Shown here piece by piece: positions 19,049 to 28,198 of a stretch of DNA of 64,000 nucleotides; the first letter of the stretch is position 1, and each line of letters starts with the position of its first letter. The DNA comes from Legionella parisiensis (lineage in GTDB: Bacteria > Pseudomonadota > Gammaproteobacteria > Legionellales > Legionellaceae). The translations under genes and the position numbers were made by a program. The stretch spans positions 185,491 through 249,490 of the forward strand of contig NZ_LNYQ01000006.1 of assembly GCF_001467945.1 (NCBI RefSeq), written 5' to 3'. A model generated the notes under the pieces. It did not search any database. It was not told the origin of the DNA and worked only from the letters and a program-made list of their open reading frames with translations.

Positions 19049-20128
19049 ATGAAACGTAAAGCAGAAGTCCGAATGGATATTGAGCAGATAAAAGGTGAAA
19101 TAAGGCATCGTATGACCGAGATAAGTAGCTTACTTAAGGAGGGAAACAATAAAGATGCCACCCAGGCGTTTATCAATTTTGGCGCATTTCTTCAAGACCA
19201 ATATCCTGATCTACTCTTGGATGATCTGCGTAAAAAAATGGAAGGGTTAATGGGGCAAGAGTTCTTTGAGAACGAAATGCCTCCACTCGGTTTTATCCAG
19301 TATTACATCAATGGGCGACAAGAGGTATATGAAGATATACTCGAAGAAGAGGTCACAAATGAATTGAAGGCAAATCGGATATCTAAAATGGATGCTGCAA
19401 TCAAGGGGGTCAATATTTTTTCGCATTTATTAGGAGGGATGCGATGGGAGGAGGGATTAAAGGCATCGGAAAAAGAGCATCCGTTTGACGAATCTATATT
19501 GGAAGAAGCCAAACAATGGCTCGTAGACGCTCCTTACCAAGTGAGTAAAAACGTTTCTGAAGCAGCGCGACAGAAACGTCTTGCGTTACATTTTGTTTCA
19601 GAAATCCGTGACAATCTCGAGATAACAATTAAGAGTTTATCAAAACAGATACTAGAAGAAGTTGATAAAAATCCCGATTTATATAACTCAATTTTCAAAG
19701 AGGGCGATCGAGAAAATAATATTGATTCTTTGGTCAAACATCTTAAGGAGAATCCGTCTGATGCACATTCTACTGAAATTAAAATGGCAGCTGCGAGTTA
19801 CGATGCACTGAAAGCACTTACTCATACTCTAGATGACGCTGGAAAGGGAAATCCTAGACCCCAAGATAAACTGAGACGATTTGAAGATCACTTAAATAAT
19901 GAATCTGTAAGAAGTGCATTGGATACAAATCCGGATGATGATGTGACTCAATTTTTTAAAACAGTACTCTATATACTAAAATGTGCTGTGACCTTAACCG
20001 CATACCATTGGGTTACAGAAGGTGAGTCCTTAAGATCAACTCAGCAACAATCCCTTAAGGACGCGCTGACAACATTAAAGAAGGCTGACGAAGAAGGAGT
20101 GATAGATCCGCCGACGAATACTATGTAA
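19049..20128 (+). CDS. hypothetical alpha-helical protein
   Basis: 359 residues, acidic and almost wholly helical by eye, without signal peptide or membrane segments. Not a family I recognise. It starts MKRKAEVRMDIEQIK; GGAG lies nine bases before the ATG at 19049, which I prefer over the ATG at 19016. It is divergent from the P-type ATPase with a 200-base shared upstream region. The composition and lone position would fit a Dot/Icm substrate, but that is only a guess. Confidence 0.6.
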   Translation: MKRKAEVRMDIEQIKGEIRHRMTEISSLLKEGNNKDATQAFINFGAFLQDQYPDLLLDDLRKKMEGLMGQEFFENEMPPLGFIQYYINGRQEVYEDILEEEVTNELKANRISKMDAAIKGVNIFSHLLGGMRWEEGLKASEKEHPFDESILEEAKQWLVDAPYQVSKNVSEAARQKRLALHFVSEIRDNLEITIKSLSKQILEEVDKNPDLYNSIFKEGDRENNIDSLVKHLKENPSDAHSTEIKMAAASYDALKALTHTLDDAGKGNPRPQDKLRRFEDHLNNESVRSALDTNPDDDVTQFFKTVLYILKCAVTLTAYHWVTEGESLRSTQQQSLKDALTTLKKADEEGVIDPPTNTM

Positions 20129-20342
20129 TTTAATTACTTGTTTCTTGTTTTTCCTTCGATGATACTATTGACTGATTTAATGTTGCAGGAACGTGGAATT
20201 TCTTTGTGTTTGATGGACTTCCTTATTCCGGGATCCTTTAATTACGTGCTAATTATCTTTCATGTTGTGTTGATATATTGAGATTGATTATTAAGAAAAA
20301 CGAGCCATACTAATTAAAGGAACAATAGGGATCTTAGTTAAA

Positions 20343-21323
20343 ATGAATACTTTTGATACTATTGCAATTGAATTTGATTTAACCCATCACAGCATCAAAC
20401 ACGTTGCTCTTGAAGAGTTGCAGGTCAATGCTCAAGAGAAAAACAAAATTTATTGGATCCATAGTAACTTAAATCAAGCAGATTCTTTTAAGCAATTAGT
20501 AAAAAAACTGAGATTACCTGTAGACGTCATTCAGTTATGTTCTGAAGAAAATAGTTTATCCAATCTTATTGATAATGATAATGCATTAACATTGCAAATT
20601 AAGTGTTTGGCGTCACTTGAGTTAAATGAGAATAATGAAATAAATTTGGATAATCTTTTGATTCACCTTACGCCAAACTATTGTTTTACCGCTGCAGATA
20701 AGCCCTTGCCTGTTTTATTTGAGTTTCTCAATAATTGTTCAAAATCAGTCCATTATGCTAAAACGCCTTGCTTCATCTTATTTTTATTCCTTGAGGGTAT
20801 TATTAACGATTATGCTCGGGTCCTTTTTCATTATGAAGAAATCGCAGAGCAGTTTGAATCATTATTACAAAAAAAGCATGAGAATATTTATAAAGATGTT
20901 GCGGAGGTAAAGCACCAAACGTTGCAAATTAAACGTGATATGATTGCAATAAGAGAAATTTTGATGCGGATCACCAGTCGAAATATCTTGGTTATCTCAG
21001 AAAAATGTCGTTCTTCCCTATACAATTTATCGAATCATAGCCATCTCATCATCAATGAAGTGGATTCGATTCGCGAATTGTTAAATGGCCTATTGGGACA
21101 AATCGATAATGAACTGATGCAAAAAATAAGTGAGACTATGGCTGTGCTCGCAGCATTTGCGGCTATTTTCTTGCCGTTAAATTTAATCACGGGAATTTAT
21201 GGAATGAATTTTGACTGGATTCCTGAATTACGCTGGAAATACGGATATTTTGGCGCACTAGGTTTAATAGTCACGTGCGCCATATTCCTCTATATTCTTT
21301 TTAAAAAGAAGAAATGGTTATAA
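20343..21323 (+). CDS. CorA-family divalent cation transporter
   Basis: 326 residues. A cytoplasmic helical domain is followed by two C-terminal membrane helices, the first ending in the diagnostic GMN motif (GIYGMNFDWIPE). CorA and ZntB proteins form pentameric channels for Mg2+, Co2+, Ni2+ or Zn2+. The extracellular loop after GMN is of the short type and the protein ends in a basic KKKKWL tail. It has its own upstream gap (20129-20342, no gene seen). Whether it is a Mg2+ importer or a Zn2+ exporter cannot be told from sequence alone. Confidence 0.9.
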   Translation: MNTFDTIAIEFDLTHHSIKHVALEELQVNAQEKNKIYWIHSNLNQADSFKQLVKKLRLPVDVIQLCSEENSLSNLIDNDNALTLQIKCLASLELNENNEINLDNLLIHLTPNYCFTAADKPLPVLFEFLNNCSKSVHYAKTPCFILFLFLEGIINDYARVLFHYEEIAEQFESLLQKKHENIYKDVAEVKHQTLQIKRDMIAIREILMRITSRNILVISEKCRSSLYNLSNHSHLIINEVDSIRELLNGLLGQIDNELMQKISETMAVLAAFAAIFLPLNLITGIYGMNFDWIPELRWKYGYFGALGLIVTCAIFLYILFKKKKWL

Positions 21324-21440
21324 TTTTGGTTACATTAAATGCAGCCAGCATCACCAAAAGGAAAGTATCTCCCAAGGAACAAATTCAAAAATCGCTACAG
21401 TGAGAGTTGTTTATTAACCGCACACAGCGGTTGCATATAC

Positions 21441-21830
21441 TTACTGATTCACCGCATTTCGACGCGGTGTTAAAAAAGCCAAGATAATTGCAATGAGAAA
21501 CAAAGCAGGTACATCTCCATATAAATGGGCAAAATGCTGCGGATAGTAAAATGATTGGAGAGCCATAATGCCGCCATGCACAATGCTAGACCAAACGGTG
21601 AACCAAATTAAACTTAAATGCTGCACTGGATTTTTAGCCGCCAAGAGCAAGAACACCCCTAATGTTGCATAAATTCCCATTATCATTTGTAAATAAACAT
21701 TTTGCCCAGCAGGGTGCCAAGCCCAGCCAGAGGGCCATAAAATAGTTAAAGGATACACAGCAAAAATAAAAACAAGTCCAAAAATAACCAATGCTACTCG
21801 AAGCAAGGGGTACTCTTTTTTAGCGTCCAT
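21441..21830 (-). CDS. DUF6632-like small membrane protein
   Basis: 129 residues with four hydrophobic segments. The pattern PLTILWPSGWAWHP, then GIYATLGVFLLLAAKNP and WSSIVHGGIMALQSF matches a conserved family of unknown function (DUF6632 as I remember it). GGAGC lies eight bases before the ATG. It is monocistronic. The 287-base gap upstream holds an AACCCGG/CCGGGTT inverted repeat at about 21880-21910 and no gene. Confidence 0.75.
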   Translation of the reverse strand: MDAKKEYPLLRVALVIFGLVFIFAVYPLTILWPSGWAWHPAGQNVYLQMIMGIYATLGVFLLLAAKNPVQHLSLIWFTVWSSIVHGGIMALQSFYYPQHFAHLYGDVPALFLIAIILAFLTPRRNAVNQ

Positions 21831-22117
21831 GATATAAGCTCCACTTGAAAATATCCTATTTATTTTAATTCCAGTAACGAACCCGGTGGAATAAGGGGAA
21901 ACCCGGGTTTCAGCCTTGAAGTTTTGCAGCAGGCTACATTTTTAGATTATTGATAAGAAAACCCTGATGTATTTGAGTCATTTTCAATGATACTCAAGTT
22001 GCTTATTATGTGCCCACAACGTGTTCGCAAGGAGGCCTGGGGCCATAAGTTTTTTTTCATCCATGTATGGGGCTTTATGTGTGGTACGTAAAGAGATTTA
22101 AATGAACTGGCGATTCC

Positions 22118-22396
22118 TCAGGAGTAATTATTTAATTGCATTTTTACAAGACCGGCAATTGCATCCATCATTTTGTGACATGATTCAGGACTTTCTGGAA
22201 ATTGTTTGTAGATGATATTGGCCAAAAATGCAGATAATGCTTGAGATATAACGTTACTGTTACGAAGATGAGGCGGCAGCTTTTCTATGGATTGAACTAG
22301 TGATGACAATAAATTTTGTCCTATAAAATTCATCGCTTTGGAATAATCTTCATTAGTTAAGGTGTCGGTTGTTTTGGTGTTTTCATCTATGTTCAT
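22118..22396 (-). CDS. small hypothetical protein
   Basis: 92 residues, helical, no membrane segment (NEDYSKAMNFIGQNLLSSLV; ending AGLVKMQLNNYS). AGGATC lies six bases before the ATG. I do not recognise the family. It stands alone between intergenic gaps. Confidence 0.55.
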   Translation of the reverse strand: MNIDENTKTTDTLTNEDYSKAMNFIGQNLLSSLVQSIEKLPPHLRNSNVISQALSAFLANIIYKQFPESPESCHKMMDAIAGLVKMQLNNYS

Positions 22397-22522
22397 TTTT
22401 TGATCCTGTAATTTTTGCTTCAGCGAAATTATAGAGTTTGCCTCACATCACTTCAATGACTATCCTGTCATTATTTTAGAAGTAATGCGATAAACTCCAG
22501 GCTTTTTCTTGTGAGATTAAGC

Positions 22523-22631
22523 AGGCCTCTTTCGAAACGCTACTGCATAGAAGACCTGTTTTTTCGGTACAGTGTTCGCGCCCTCCTCATCTCCTTGTAT
22601 TTTTCTCCGCCGCGAGTTTCGAAAGAAGCCT
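22523..22631. repeat. inverted-repeat element (MITE-like)
   Basis: The ends AGGCCTCTTTCGAAACGC and GCGAGTTTCGAAAGAAGCCT are near-perfect inverted copies enclosing about 70 bases with no open frame. The 109-base unit with terminal inverted repeats looks like a non-autonomous mobile element or an IS end remnant. No second copy was found in this window. It fills most of the gap between the genes at 22396 and 22699. Confidence 0.5.
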
Positions 22632-22698
22632 GGTATAGAAGAGTACAACCCATATTATGGTCTGCTGATATAGGTGGTACTTATTGGCGGGTTTGGAT

Positions 22699-23610
22699 TT
22701 ACAATTTACCCATAATAAATTGATTTATATAAGGGTAATCTTCATTCAGAGTGGCATCTGAGATTTGTTTTTCAATCGTTGTATTTAACTCCAAGTCCCC
22801 CAAATTATTAACGGGGGAATAAACTCCGTGTCCTGCTCTTGGTAGTTTTGATTCAATACCTTCATGCAGTTGCCCTAGAGGATCTAATACGATTAGATCA
22901 CCTTTTCCAGTTAAGTTAAAAGCAACACTACTGCCAAATAATGGATTTGGTTTCGCTCCTTCTTGAGTCAATGTTTTAAATGTCTGCTTATAGCACAAAC
23001 TGGGTTCATCGGTGCTGCTTCCAGGACCAACTAAAGTAACTTGCTCCACTAGGTCTGACCAGGCAAGTTTTCTGCATGTAAGTTTTTGCACGTCGGCAAG
23101 GATTCGATCAAGCTCCTCTTTTACTGCTGCGTAAGTTATACGCTCGCCGAATATATGGCCTACATAGTAACAATATGTTCCTCGCTCATCCTCAGTAGCA
23201 ACCAAAACGCCGGTACAGTGTAAAAAACCCTCAGTTCCCAAAATGTCCAAATCTCCTTCTTTAAATCCTGCACCTGCATCTGCTCCTACGCGATAACAAC
23301 TTAGATTCTTCATGCTCAGCAGATGTTCCGAATTGGGCGTATAAAATAATGAAAAATCATTGCAGTGTTCTAAGAGTGAATTGATTTCCTGCTCTTCATC
23401 ATCGGCTTTTTTCTTAAGTAGGCTTTTTAGGAGTATTGCTGCCCGCCAATACTCTTTTTTATCAAGACCTGATAGTAATTTTAAAGCTTCATCTAGCTTT
23501 TTGTAGTGTGACAGGTTTTTATAATAGGTAGACATTTCGCTTAATCTGATGTTTTCTGTATCCAAAAGAACCAGTTCATCATCACCGTGAGTTACAATTA
23601 TTTTTGTCAT
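22699..23610 (-). CDS. hypothetical protein
   Basis: 303 residues, soluble. The N-terminal half is helical and Lys/Glu-rich. The C-terminal half holds a Gly-rich mixed alpha/beta part (GADAGAGFKEGDLDILGTEGF; YYVGHIFGERITY; VTLVGPGSSTD). No known catalytic motif can be named. AAAGG lies seven bases before the ATG at 23610, which I prefer over the 23682 start. Function unknown; a species- or genus-restricted gene is likely. Confidence 0.6.
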   Translation of the reverse strand: MTKIIVTHGDDELVLLDTENIRLSEMSTYYKNLSHYKKLDEALKLLSGLDKKEYWRAAILLKSLLKKKADDEEQEINSLLEHCNDFSLFYTPNSEHLLSMKNLSCYRVGADAGAGFKEGDLDILGTEGFLHCTGVLVATEDERGTYCYYVGHIFGERITYAAVKEELDRILADVQKLTCRKLAWSDLVEQVTLVGPGSSTDEPSLCYKQTFKTLTQEGAKPNPLFGSSVAFNLTGKGDLIVLDPLGQLHEGIESKLPRAGHGVYSPVNNLGDLELNTTIEKQISDATLNEDYPYINQFIMGKL

Positions 23611-23725
23611 GATATTGCCTTTCTTGCATTTTGACCTAATATTATACACCCTGAGGATTTTCATTGCAAAACAATAAGACATAATGATCTAATTTAATTC
23701 TTTTTGGTTGATAAACTAATGGTTA

Positions 23726-24433
23726 ATGAGGCCTAGGCATTTCTTTGAGTTGTCAATTACAACTCCATTGATTATCATTGGAATCAATGAAGAAATTAGA
23801 TGTTCTTATAAACTCTTTAATGGTCTAAGTTCAGTGGATGCCCCGATACTTTATACTTTTAGGCGCTGCCCTTATGCGATTAGGGCACGAATGGCACTTA
23901 CATATTCCAAGATTCAAGTAGAGCAATGTGAGGTTGAGCTTAAAAACAAGCCTCAGGAAATGCTGCTCGCCTCTCCAAAAGGCACTGTTCCAGTCTTAAT
24001 TTTAGAAAATGGTCTTGTGATTGATGAAAGCATTGATATTATGGTTTGGGCTTTAACACAATTTGATCCTGATAACTGGCTCTCTATCGGGGAAAAAGAA
24101 AAGTGGCATGAATTAATCCGTTTAAATGATCTAAAATTTAAACCTATTTTGGATAATTATAAGTACCCACAAAAGTCAGAAAAAAAAGATCCGCTTTATT
24201 ATAGAGAGGAAGCCCAGGAATATCTCTATAAATTAAATTCGCTATTAATGAAAAATCATTTTCTTTTAGCAAACCGTATTAATATAGCTGATATTGCTTT
24301 GTTTCCCTTCATAAGGCAATTTTATATGGTTGATCCGCAGTGGTTTGCACAAAGCGACTATAAATCTCTTCGTGGATGGTTACATTTTTTTTTGGATTCA
24401 GAGTTGTTTCTTACTGTGATGAAAAAACGTTAA
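23726..24433 (+). CDS. glutathione S-transferase-like protein
   Basis: Up to 235 residues. The thioredoxin-fold N-terminal domain begins at about residue 40 with LYTFRRCPYAIRARMAL, then KGTVPVLILENGLVIDES (the cis-Pro and glutathione gamma-Glu site), followed by an all-helical C-terminal domain. The CPYA motif makes it a Cys-type GST (omega/glutaredoxin-2-like), more likely a thiol transferase than a classical conjugating enzyme. The first 35 residues are not GST-like and have no ribosome binding site, so the true start may lie near the GTG at 23836. Convergent with the CDF gene, with 45 bases between. Confidence 0.85.
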   Translation: MRPRHFFELSITTPLIIIGINEEIRCSYKLFNGLSSVDAPILYTFRRCPYAIRARMALTYSKIQVEQCEVELKNKPQEMLLASPKGTVPVLILENGLVIDESIDIMVWALTQFDPDNWLSIGEKEKWHELIRLNDLKFKPILDNYKYPQKSEKKDPLYYREEAQEYLYKLNSLLMKNHFLLANRINIADIALFPFIRQFYMVDPQWFAQSDYKSLRGWLHFFLDSELFLTVMKKR

Positions 24434-24478
24434 ATATTCCAAAAAGACAGAGTCTATGCTTCATGCCGTATGCCTCTA

Positions 24479-25396
24479 TCAGGATGAACGCTTTGTATAA
24501 TTGCAACCATTACTTGTATGATCGCAAGGTTTATTTTCAAACTGCAGTGTTGTATGGTAAACCGAAAATTTGGTAGCCAGCATTTCTTGAAGCAAAGGTA
24601 ATAACTCTTCTGAATGATTATATGAACTATCATAAACCACATGCGCAGTAAGGCTGGATTTACCGCTAGTAAGTGCCCAAAGATGGAAATCATGGACACT
24701 CAAAATCCCGGAAATCCGGCACATTTCAGATTTTATTTCTTCAACATCCATACCTTCCGGAACCCCTTCAAGAAGGATATTAATTGTTTCCTTTAACAGG
24801 ATCCAGGTTCGAGGTAAAACCCATAAACCAATTGCAATCGCAATGATAGAGTCTACCCATTCATAACCCGTCCAGCGAATAATTAGTGCACCAATCAATA
24901 CACCAATGGAGCCTAGCATATCGCTCCATACCTCAAGATAAGCACTTTTAACATTGAGGCTTTTGTCTTTTCCACTTGAAAGTAATTTCATGCTGATTAA
25001 GTTAATCACCAAGCCAATTGCTGCAATAACAAACATGGCTAGCGTTTGGATGCTCGCAGGTTCATAGAGACGTTGATAAGCTTCATATAAAATATAAATA
25101 GCAACAAAAAAAAGTAAAATGGCATTAAAAGCAGCTGCAAGGATTTCGAAACGATGATAGCCAAATGTTTTCCGTAAATTAGCAGGGCGCTCGGAAAGAT
25201 AGACTGCTGTAAGCGAGATGGCTAATGCGCTGGAATCGGTTAGCATGTGTGCTGCATCTGAAAGTAGTGCCAGGCTGCCAGTAATAAGTCCTCCAATTAC
25301 CTCAACAATTAAATAGGTTGTTGTGAGAATAAATGCAATCCAAAGATATTTTTTATTCTGATTCGTTGGAATTGCATGACTATGGTTGTGAGACAT
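24479..25396 (-). CDS. cation diffusion facilitator (Zn2+-type exporter)
   Basis: 305 residues with six membrane segments and a His-containing N-terminus (MSHNHSHAIP). The metal site of helix 2 is visible in LLSDAAHMLTDSSALA (HxxxD), and that of helix 5 in YLEVWSDMLGSIGVL. A cytoplasmic C-terminal domain follows (ILSVHDFHLWALTSGKSSLTAHV). It pumps Zn2+ and related ions out of the cytoplasm by proton antiport and resembles CzcD/ZitB. GGAG lies seven bases before the ATG. The divergent neighbour is a MarR regulator; a link between the two is possible but not shown. Confidence 0.93.
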   Translation of the reverse strand: MSHNHSHAIPTNQNKKYLWIAFILTTTYLIVEVIGGLITGSLALLSDAAHMLTDSSALAISLTAVYLSERPANLRKTFGYHRFEILAAAFNAILLFFVAIYILYEAYQRLYEPASIQTLAMFVIAAIGLVINLISMKLLSSGKDKSLNVKSAYLEVWSDMLGSIGVLIGALIIRWTGYEWVDSIIAIAIGLWVLPRTWILLKETINILLEGVPEGMDVEEIKSEMCRISGILSVHDFHLWALTSGKSSLTAHVVYDSSYNHSEELLPLLQEMLATKFSVYHTTLQFENKPCDHTSNGCNYTKRSS

Positions 25397-25543
25397 CTAC
25401 TTACTCCTGTTTCAAAATGCTCTTTTTCTTATTAATAGCATAGATGAAATATCGTATTTGACAATCTGAACTGGAAATTGTAACACATCTGAGTCATAGC
25501 TATTTGTGCATACGATATTAAATATTTCCAACAAACAGTTTCC

Positions 25544-25572
25544 TTGACAATAGTTTCCTAGGAAACTAAAAT
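25544..25572 (+). promoter_or_regulatory. marR promoter with palindromic operator in the spacer
   Basis: -35 TTGACA (25544-25549), a 17-base spacer, and -10 TAAAAT (25567-25572). The spacer holds the perfect 16-base palindrome AGTTTCCTAGGAAACT (25552-25567), and half of it (AGTTTCC) recurs just upstream at 25538-25544. A palindrome between -35 and -10 of a MarR gene is the classic place for autorepression. Confidence 0.8.
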
Positions 25573-25593
25573 GCAAGTCCCTTGGAGATATCA

Positions 25594-26067
25594 ATGCTGA
25601 AAGTAAAAAAAAGAAAAGAAGTAAGTAAATTGACGGATCATATTGGTTATTGGATGCGCTTGATTTCCAACGAGGTGTCGCATGCATTTGCAAGGAAACT
25701 TGAGCAAACAGGGGTTACGGTTGCCGAATGGGTTGTACTTAGAAAAATGTATGATTGTAATAACGTCATATCGCCTAGTACAGTTGCCCATGTTACGGGT
25801 CTCACCCGCGGCGCGGTTTCAAAATTGATTACACGATTACTCGAAAAAGGTCTGGTAAATCGTAAGGAATCTGCTGAGGATCGACGTTATCAAGACATAG
25901 AGCTTACCGCACTAGCTGTAGTGCTCGTACCTAAACTGGCTGCTCTAGCAGATCAAAATGATGAAGAGTTTTTCTCAGAACTTACATGCGCGCAGCGAGA
26001 GCAATTCTTGAAACTTTTAAAGAAACTTGTTTACTCCCATAAAATTAAAACTGCACCAATTGAATAG
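25594..26067 (+). CDS. MarR-family transcriptional regulator
   Basis: 157 residues with a typical winged helix (VAEWVVLRKMYDCN, STVAHVTGLTRGAVSKLITRLLEKGLVNRKESAEDRR). GGAG lies seven bases before the ATG at 25594; a TTG at 25582 is the longer alternative. It is probably autorepressed through the palindrome in its own promoter. Downstream, separated by a strong hairpin, lies a DUF1398 gene that may be co-regulated. Confidence 0.92.
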   Translation: MLKVKKRKEVSKLTDHIGYWMRLISNEVSHAFARKLEQTGVTVAEWVVLRKMYDCNNVISPSTVAHVTGLTRGAVSKLITRLLEKGLVNRKESAEDRRYQDIELTALAVVLVPKLAALADQNDEEFFSELTCAQREQFLKLLKKLVYSHKIKTAPIE

Positions 26068-26105
26068 ACTTCTTTTGAAACTTAGAGTTTCAAAAGAAGT
26101 CTATT
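26063..26105. terminator. perfect 20-bp inverted repeat between marR and the DUF1398 gene
   Basis: Two 20-base arms (starting AATAGACTTCTTTTGAAACT) are exact reverse complements with a 3-base loop. The hairpin overlaps the marR stop codon and ends seven bases before the next gene's GGAG. No U-run follows, so it is not a standard terminator. It could act as an mRNA processing or stability element. Confidence 0.6.
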
Positions 26106-26124
26106 AAAAAAATGGAGATTAATC

Positions 26125-26541
26125 ATGAGTAAAGCAATTGATAATTTAATGAACGCAATCCAGTCGGCAATTGCAATTCGCCCTAAAATAGGAGGGTTCC
26201 CTGTTTTAGCAGAAGTAATGCGTAAAGCAGGAGTGAAGCAGAATCTTTGGTATTTACCGTCTTGTCAGAGTATTTATATCACTAAAGATGGGAATGTTGT
26301 TTCTCAAGAATTGCCTTTGGTAACAGGACAAGTCGATATTCCTGATTTTAATAAGGCAGAACTTATAAAGGCCCTTCGTATTGATCAAGCGGGTGAAAGT
26401 ACTTTTCCTGAGTTTCTTCGTGCATCTTGGGACGCTGGAGTAGTCCATTATCATGTTGATTTAGAGAGGCGCACCGTAACTTATTATGGTGTACTTGGTG
26501 AGTCATATGTTGAAGATTATCCTGCTGTAGAAGTGAATTAA
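26125..26541 (+). CDS. DUF1398 family protein
   Basis: 138 residues matching the YbcV/DUF1398 family: FPVLAEVMRKAGVKQNLWYLPSC near the start, FPEFLRASWDAGVVHYHVD in the C-terminal half, and the TVTYYGVLGESYVEDYP tail. Biochemical role unknown in the family. GGAG precedes the ATG at good spacing. It lies 57 bases after marR in the same direction, so it is the likely second gene of a MarR-controlled unit. Confidence 0.85.
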   Translation: MSKAIDNLMNAIQSAIAIRPKIGGFPVLAEVMRKAGVKQNLWYLPSCQSIYITKDGNVVSQELPLVTGQVDIPDFNKAELIKALRIDQAGESTFPEFLRASWDAGVVHYHVDLERRTVTYYGVLGESYVEDYPAVEVN

Positions 26542-26776
26542 TAAAATTTAGTTTACAGTGAGTTTGATTCAGGCATCCATTGGTATCTTTTAAAAGAGTT
26601 TTCCTGGACGTTTTTACACATCCTGGATAACTCTATTTATTGCATGTATTGGGTTTATTAAAAACTGCTTATCTTCAGACGTTGAGGTAGCTTATTCTCT
26701 TGTTTGCCTATTTGCCAAAGTTATCACAGGGAAAGGCATCACAATAAAACTGATTAAACGTATCATTTTTTTCCTC

Positions 26777-27928
26777 TTATGAGTGCAACCATTGCGCCAA
26801 AGCATGGATTCCTGCTGTTAAATCCTCTTCGGTACCCCCAAACGATAAGCGTACATAACCTTCTTTGCCAAATGCAATTCCTGGTACCAGAGCAACATGA
26901 GCCTCTTCTAATGCCTGTTTACAAAACTCTGCGGAGTTCTGTTTTTTAAAACCTAGGCTGCTTAAAGAAATGAATAAGTACAGAGAGGAAGCAGGAGCTT
27001 GTATGGTGAGAGCAAAATGCTGATACAAAGCATTAATGAGTGTGTCCCTTCTTTTTTGCATGCATTGTTTAACCCAGGAGCTGACATGATCTGTTTCATT
27101 TAATGCAGCAATTGCCGCCCATTGACTTAAAGTAGTGACGCCGCTGGTACTTTGACTTACTAATGCTGATAATGGCTGGATAAATTGTTGGTGGGCAAAA
27201 ACAAAGCCAATTCGCCAACCGGTCATGGCAAAATTTTTTGAGCAACTTTGAATGATAATGACGCGATCCTGAAATTGGGGAAAGGAACCACAAGAGATAT
27301 AATTGTGCTCATTGTAGGTCAGGGCACTATATACCTCATCAGCAATTACTAAAAGTCCTTGCTCCTGAGCAATTTGCAACAATTGGATGAGCTCGGATTC
27401 AGTATATAATGCACCGGTTGGATTTGTGGCATTATTTAGGATAAGGATTTTACTTTTAGGGGTACATGCGTTTTTGAGTGCCAGAGGTGTTAGCTTCCAG
27501 CCTTCTGTTTCTTTAGTTTCAACAATCACTGGGAGACCACTAAACAGTTTGACCATGGCTGGATAGGAAACCCAATAGGGCGAGGGAATAATGACTTCAT
27601 CGTGCTCTTGTACTAATAGTTGCATCAGTAAGTAGATTCCAAATTTTCCACCATTAACGACAAGGCAGTTTTCTTTTTGGAATGAACAACCATAAACTTC
27701 ATTCATCCATTCACTTGCCAAAAGCCGTAGCTCTGGAATTCCTGATACTGGAGGATACAGAGTATGTCCTTGCTCTAAAGCGTGTGTTGCCGCAGTGACA
27801 ATTGATGGATGGGGTGGAAGTTTGGGCTCACCAGCGCTTAGATTATAAATTTTAATCCCCGTATTGATTTTTTGCTGAGCCAATGAATTCATCACAACGG
27901 TAGCTGAATCTTCAGGTAAAATTTTCAT
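26777..27928 (-). CDS. class I aminotransferase (aromatic/aspartate type)
   Basis: 383 residues, a fold-type I PLP enzyme. Visible marks are SAGEPKLPPHPSI, NNATNPTGALY, ADEVYSALTY, and the PLP lysine in SCSKNFAMTGWRIGF; the substrate-carboxylate Arg lies in GYVRLSFGG. As the last gene of the aromatic operon, its start ATG overlaps the chorismate mutase stop (TAATG). It most likely makes phenylalanine (or tyrosine) from the keto acid. Substrate assignment rests on context. Confidence 0.9.
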   Translation of the reverse strand: MKILPEDSATVVMNSLAQQKINTGIKIYNLSAGEPKLPPHPSIVTAATHALEQGHTLYPPVSGIPELRLLASEWMNEVYGCSFQKENCLVVNGGKFGIYLLMQLLVQEHDEVIIPSPYWVSYPAMVKLFSGLPVIVETKETEGWKLTPLALKNACTPKSKILILNNATNPTGALYTESELIQLLQIAQEQGLLVIADEVYSALTYNEHNYISCGSFPQFQDRVIIIQSCSKNFAMTGWRIGFVFAHQQFIQPLSALVSQSTSGVTTLSQWAAIAALNETDHVSSWVKQCMQKRRDTLINALYQHFALTIQAPASSLYLFISLSSLGFKKQNSAEFCKQALEEAHVALVPGIAFGKEGYVRLSFGGTEEDLTAGIHALAQWLHS

Positions 27929-28188
27929 TATTTTTGTACCTTTCTGGAGTTTGATATAATTATTTTGAATAAACGATTAATAAATTCCTCTGGTAAATGA
28001 TACTGCTTGGATAGATGCTCATAAAACTCAAACAATTGTTTTTCACGCGAGCGGTCTACTATTTCTTTTCCTTCTTTTGATTTTAATGCGCCAATTTGTT
28101 TCGATAATTCGAAACGCTTTGCTAAGATTTCAATGAGGCACGCATCAGTTTGTTCGATTTGTTTTCTCAATTCTTCGAGCGTATACAT
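27928..28188 (-). CDS. AroQ-type chorismate mutase
   Basis: 86 residues, an all-helical monofunctional chorismate mutase that converts chorismate to prephenate. Residues aligned to the E. coli P-protein mutase site are kept: Arg in LEELRKQI, Arg in AKRFELS, Lys in GALKSKE, DRSREKQLF, and Gln in SRKVQK. GGAG is placed right after the dehydratase stop (TAAGGAGAAAATCATG), and the stop overlaps the aminotransferase start, so all three genes are translationally coupled. The upstream frame to 28227 has no ribosome binding site. Confidence 0.92.
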   Translation of the reverse strand: MYTLEELRKQIEQTDACLIEILAKRFELSKQIGALKSKEGKEIVDRSREKQLFEFYEHLSKQYHLPEEFINRLFKIIISNSRKVQK

Positions 28189-28198
28189 GATTTTCTCC

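Noticed and set aside
18850-19176. 109-residue N-terminal extension of the P-type ATPase
   Set aside because: It overlaps the divergent gene and its upstream region, and a better ribosome binding site stands at 18849.
25412-25791. Reverse-strand frames across the marR promoter and gene start
   Set aside because: They run through the promoter-operator and antisense to marR, without ribosome binding sites.
26578-26780. Open protein-like frame without ATG upstream of 26780 on the + strand
   Set aside because: No start codon or ribosome binding site; overlaps the 3' end of the aminotransferase gene; treated as chance.
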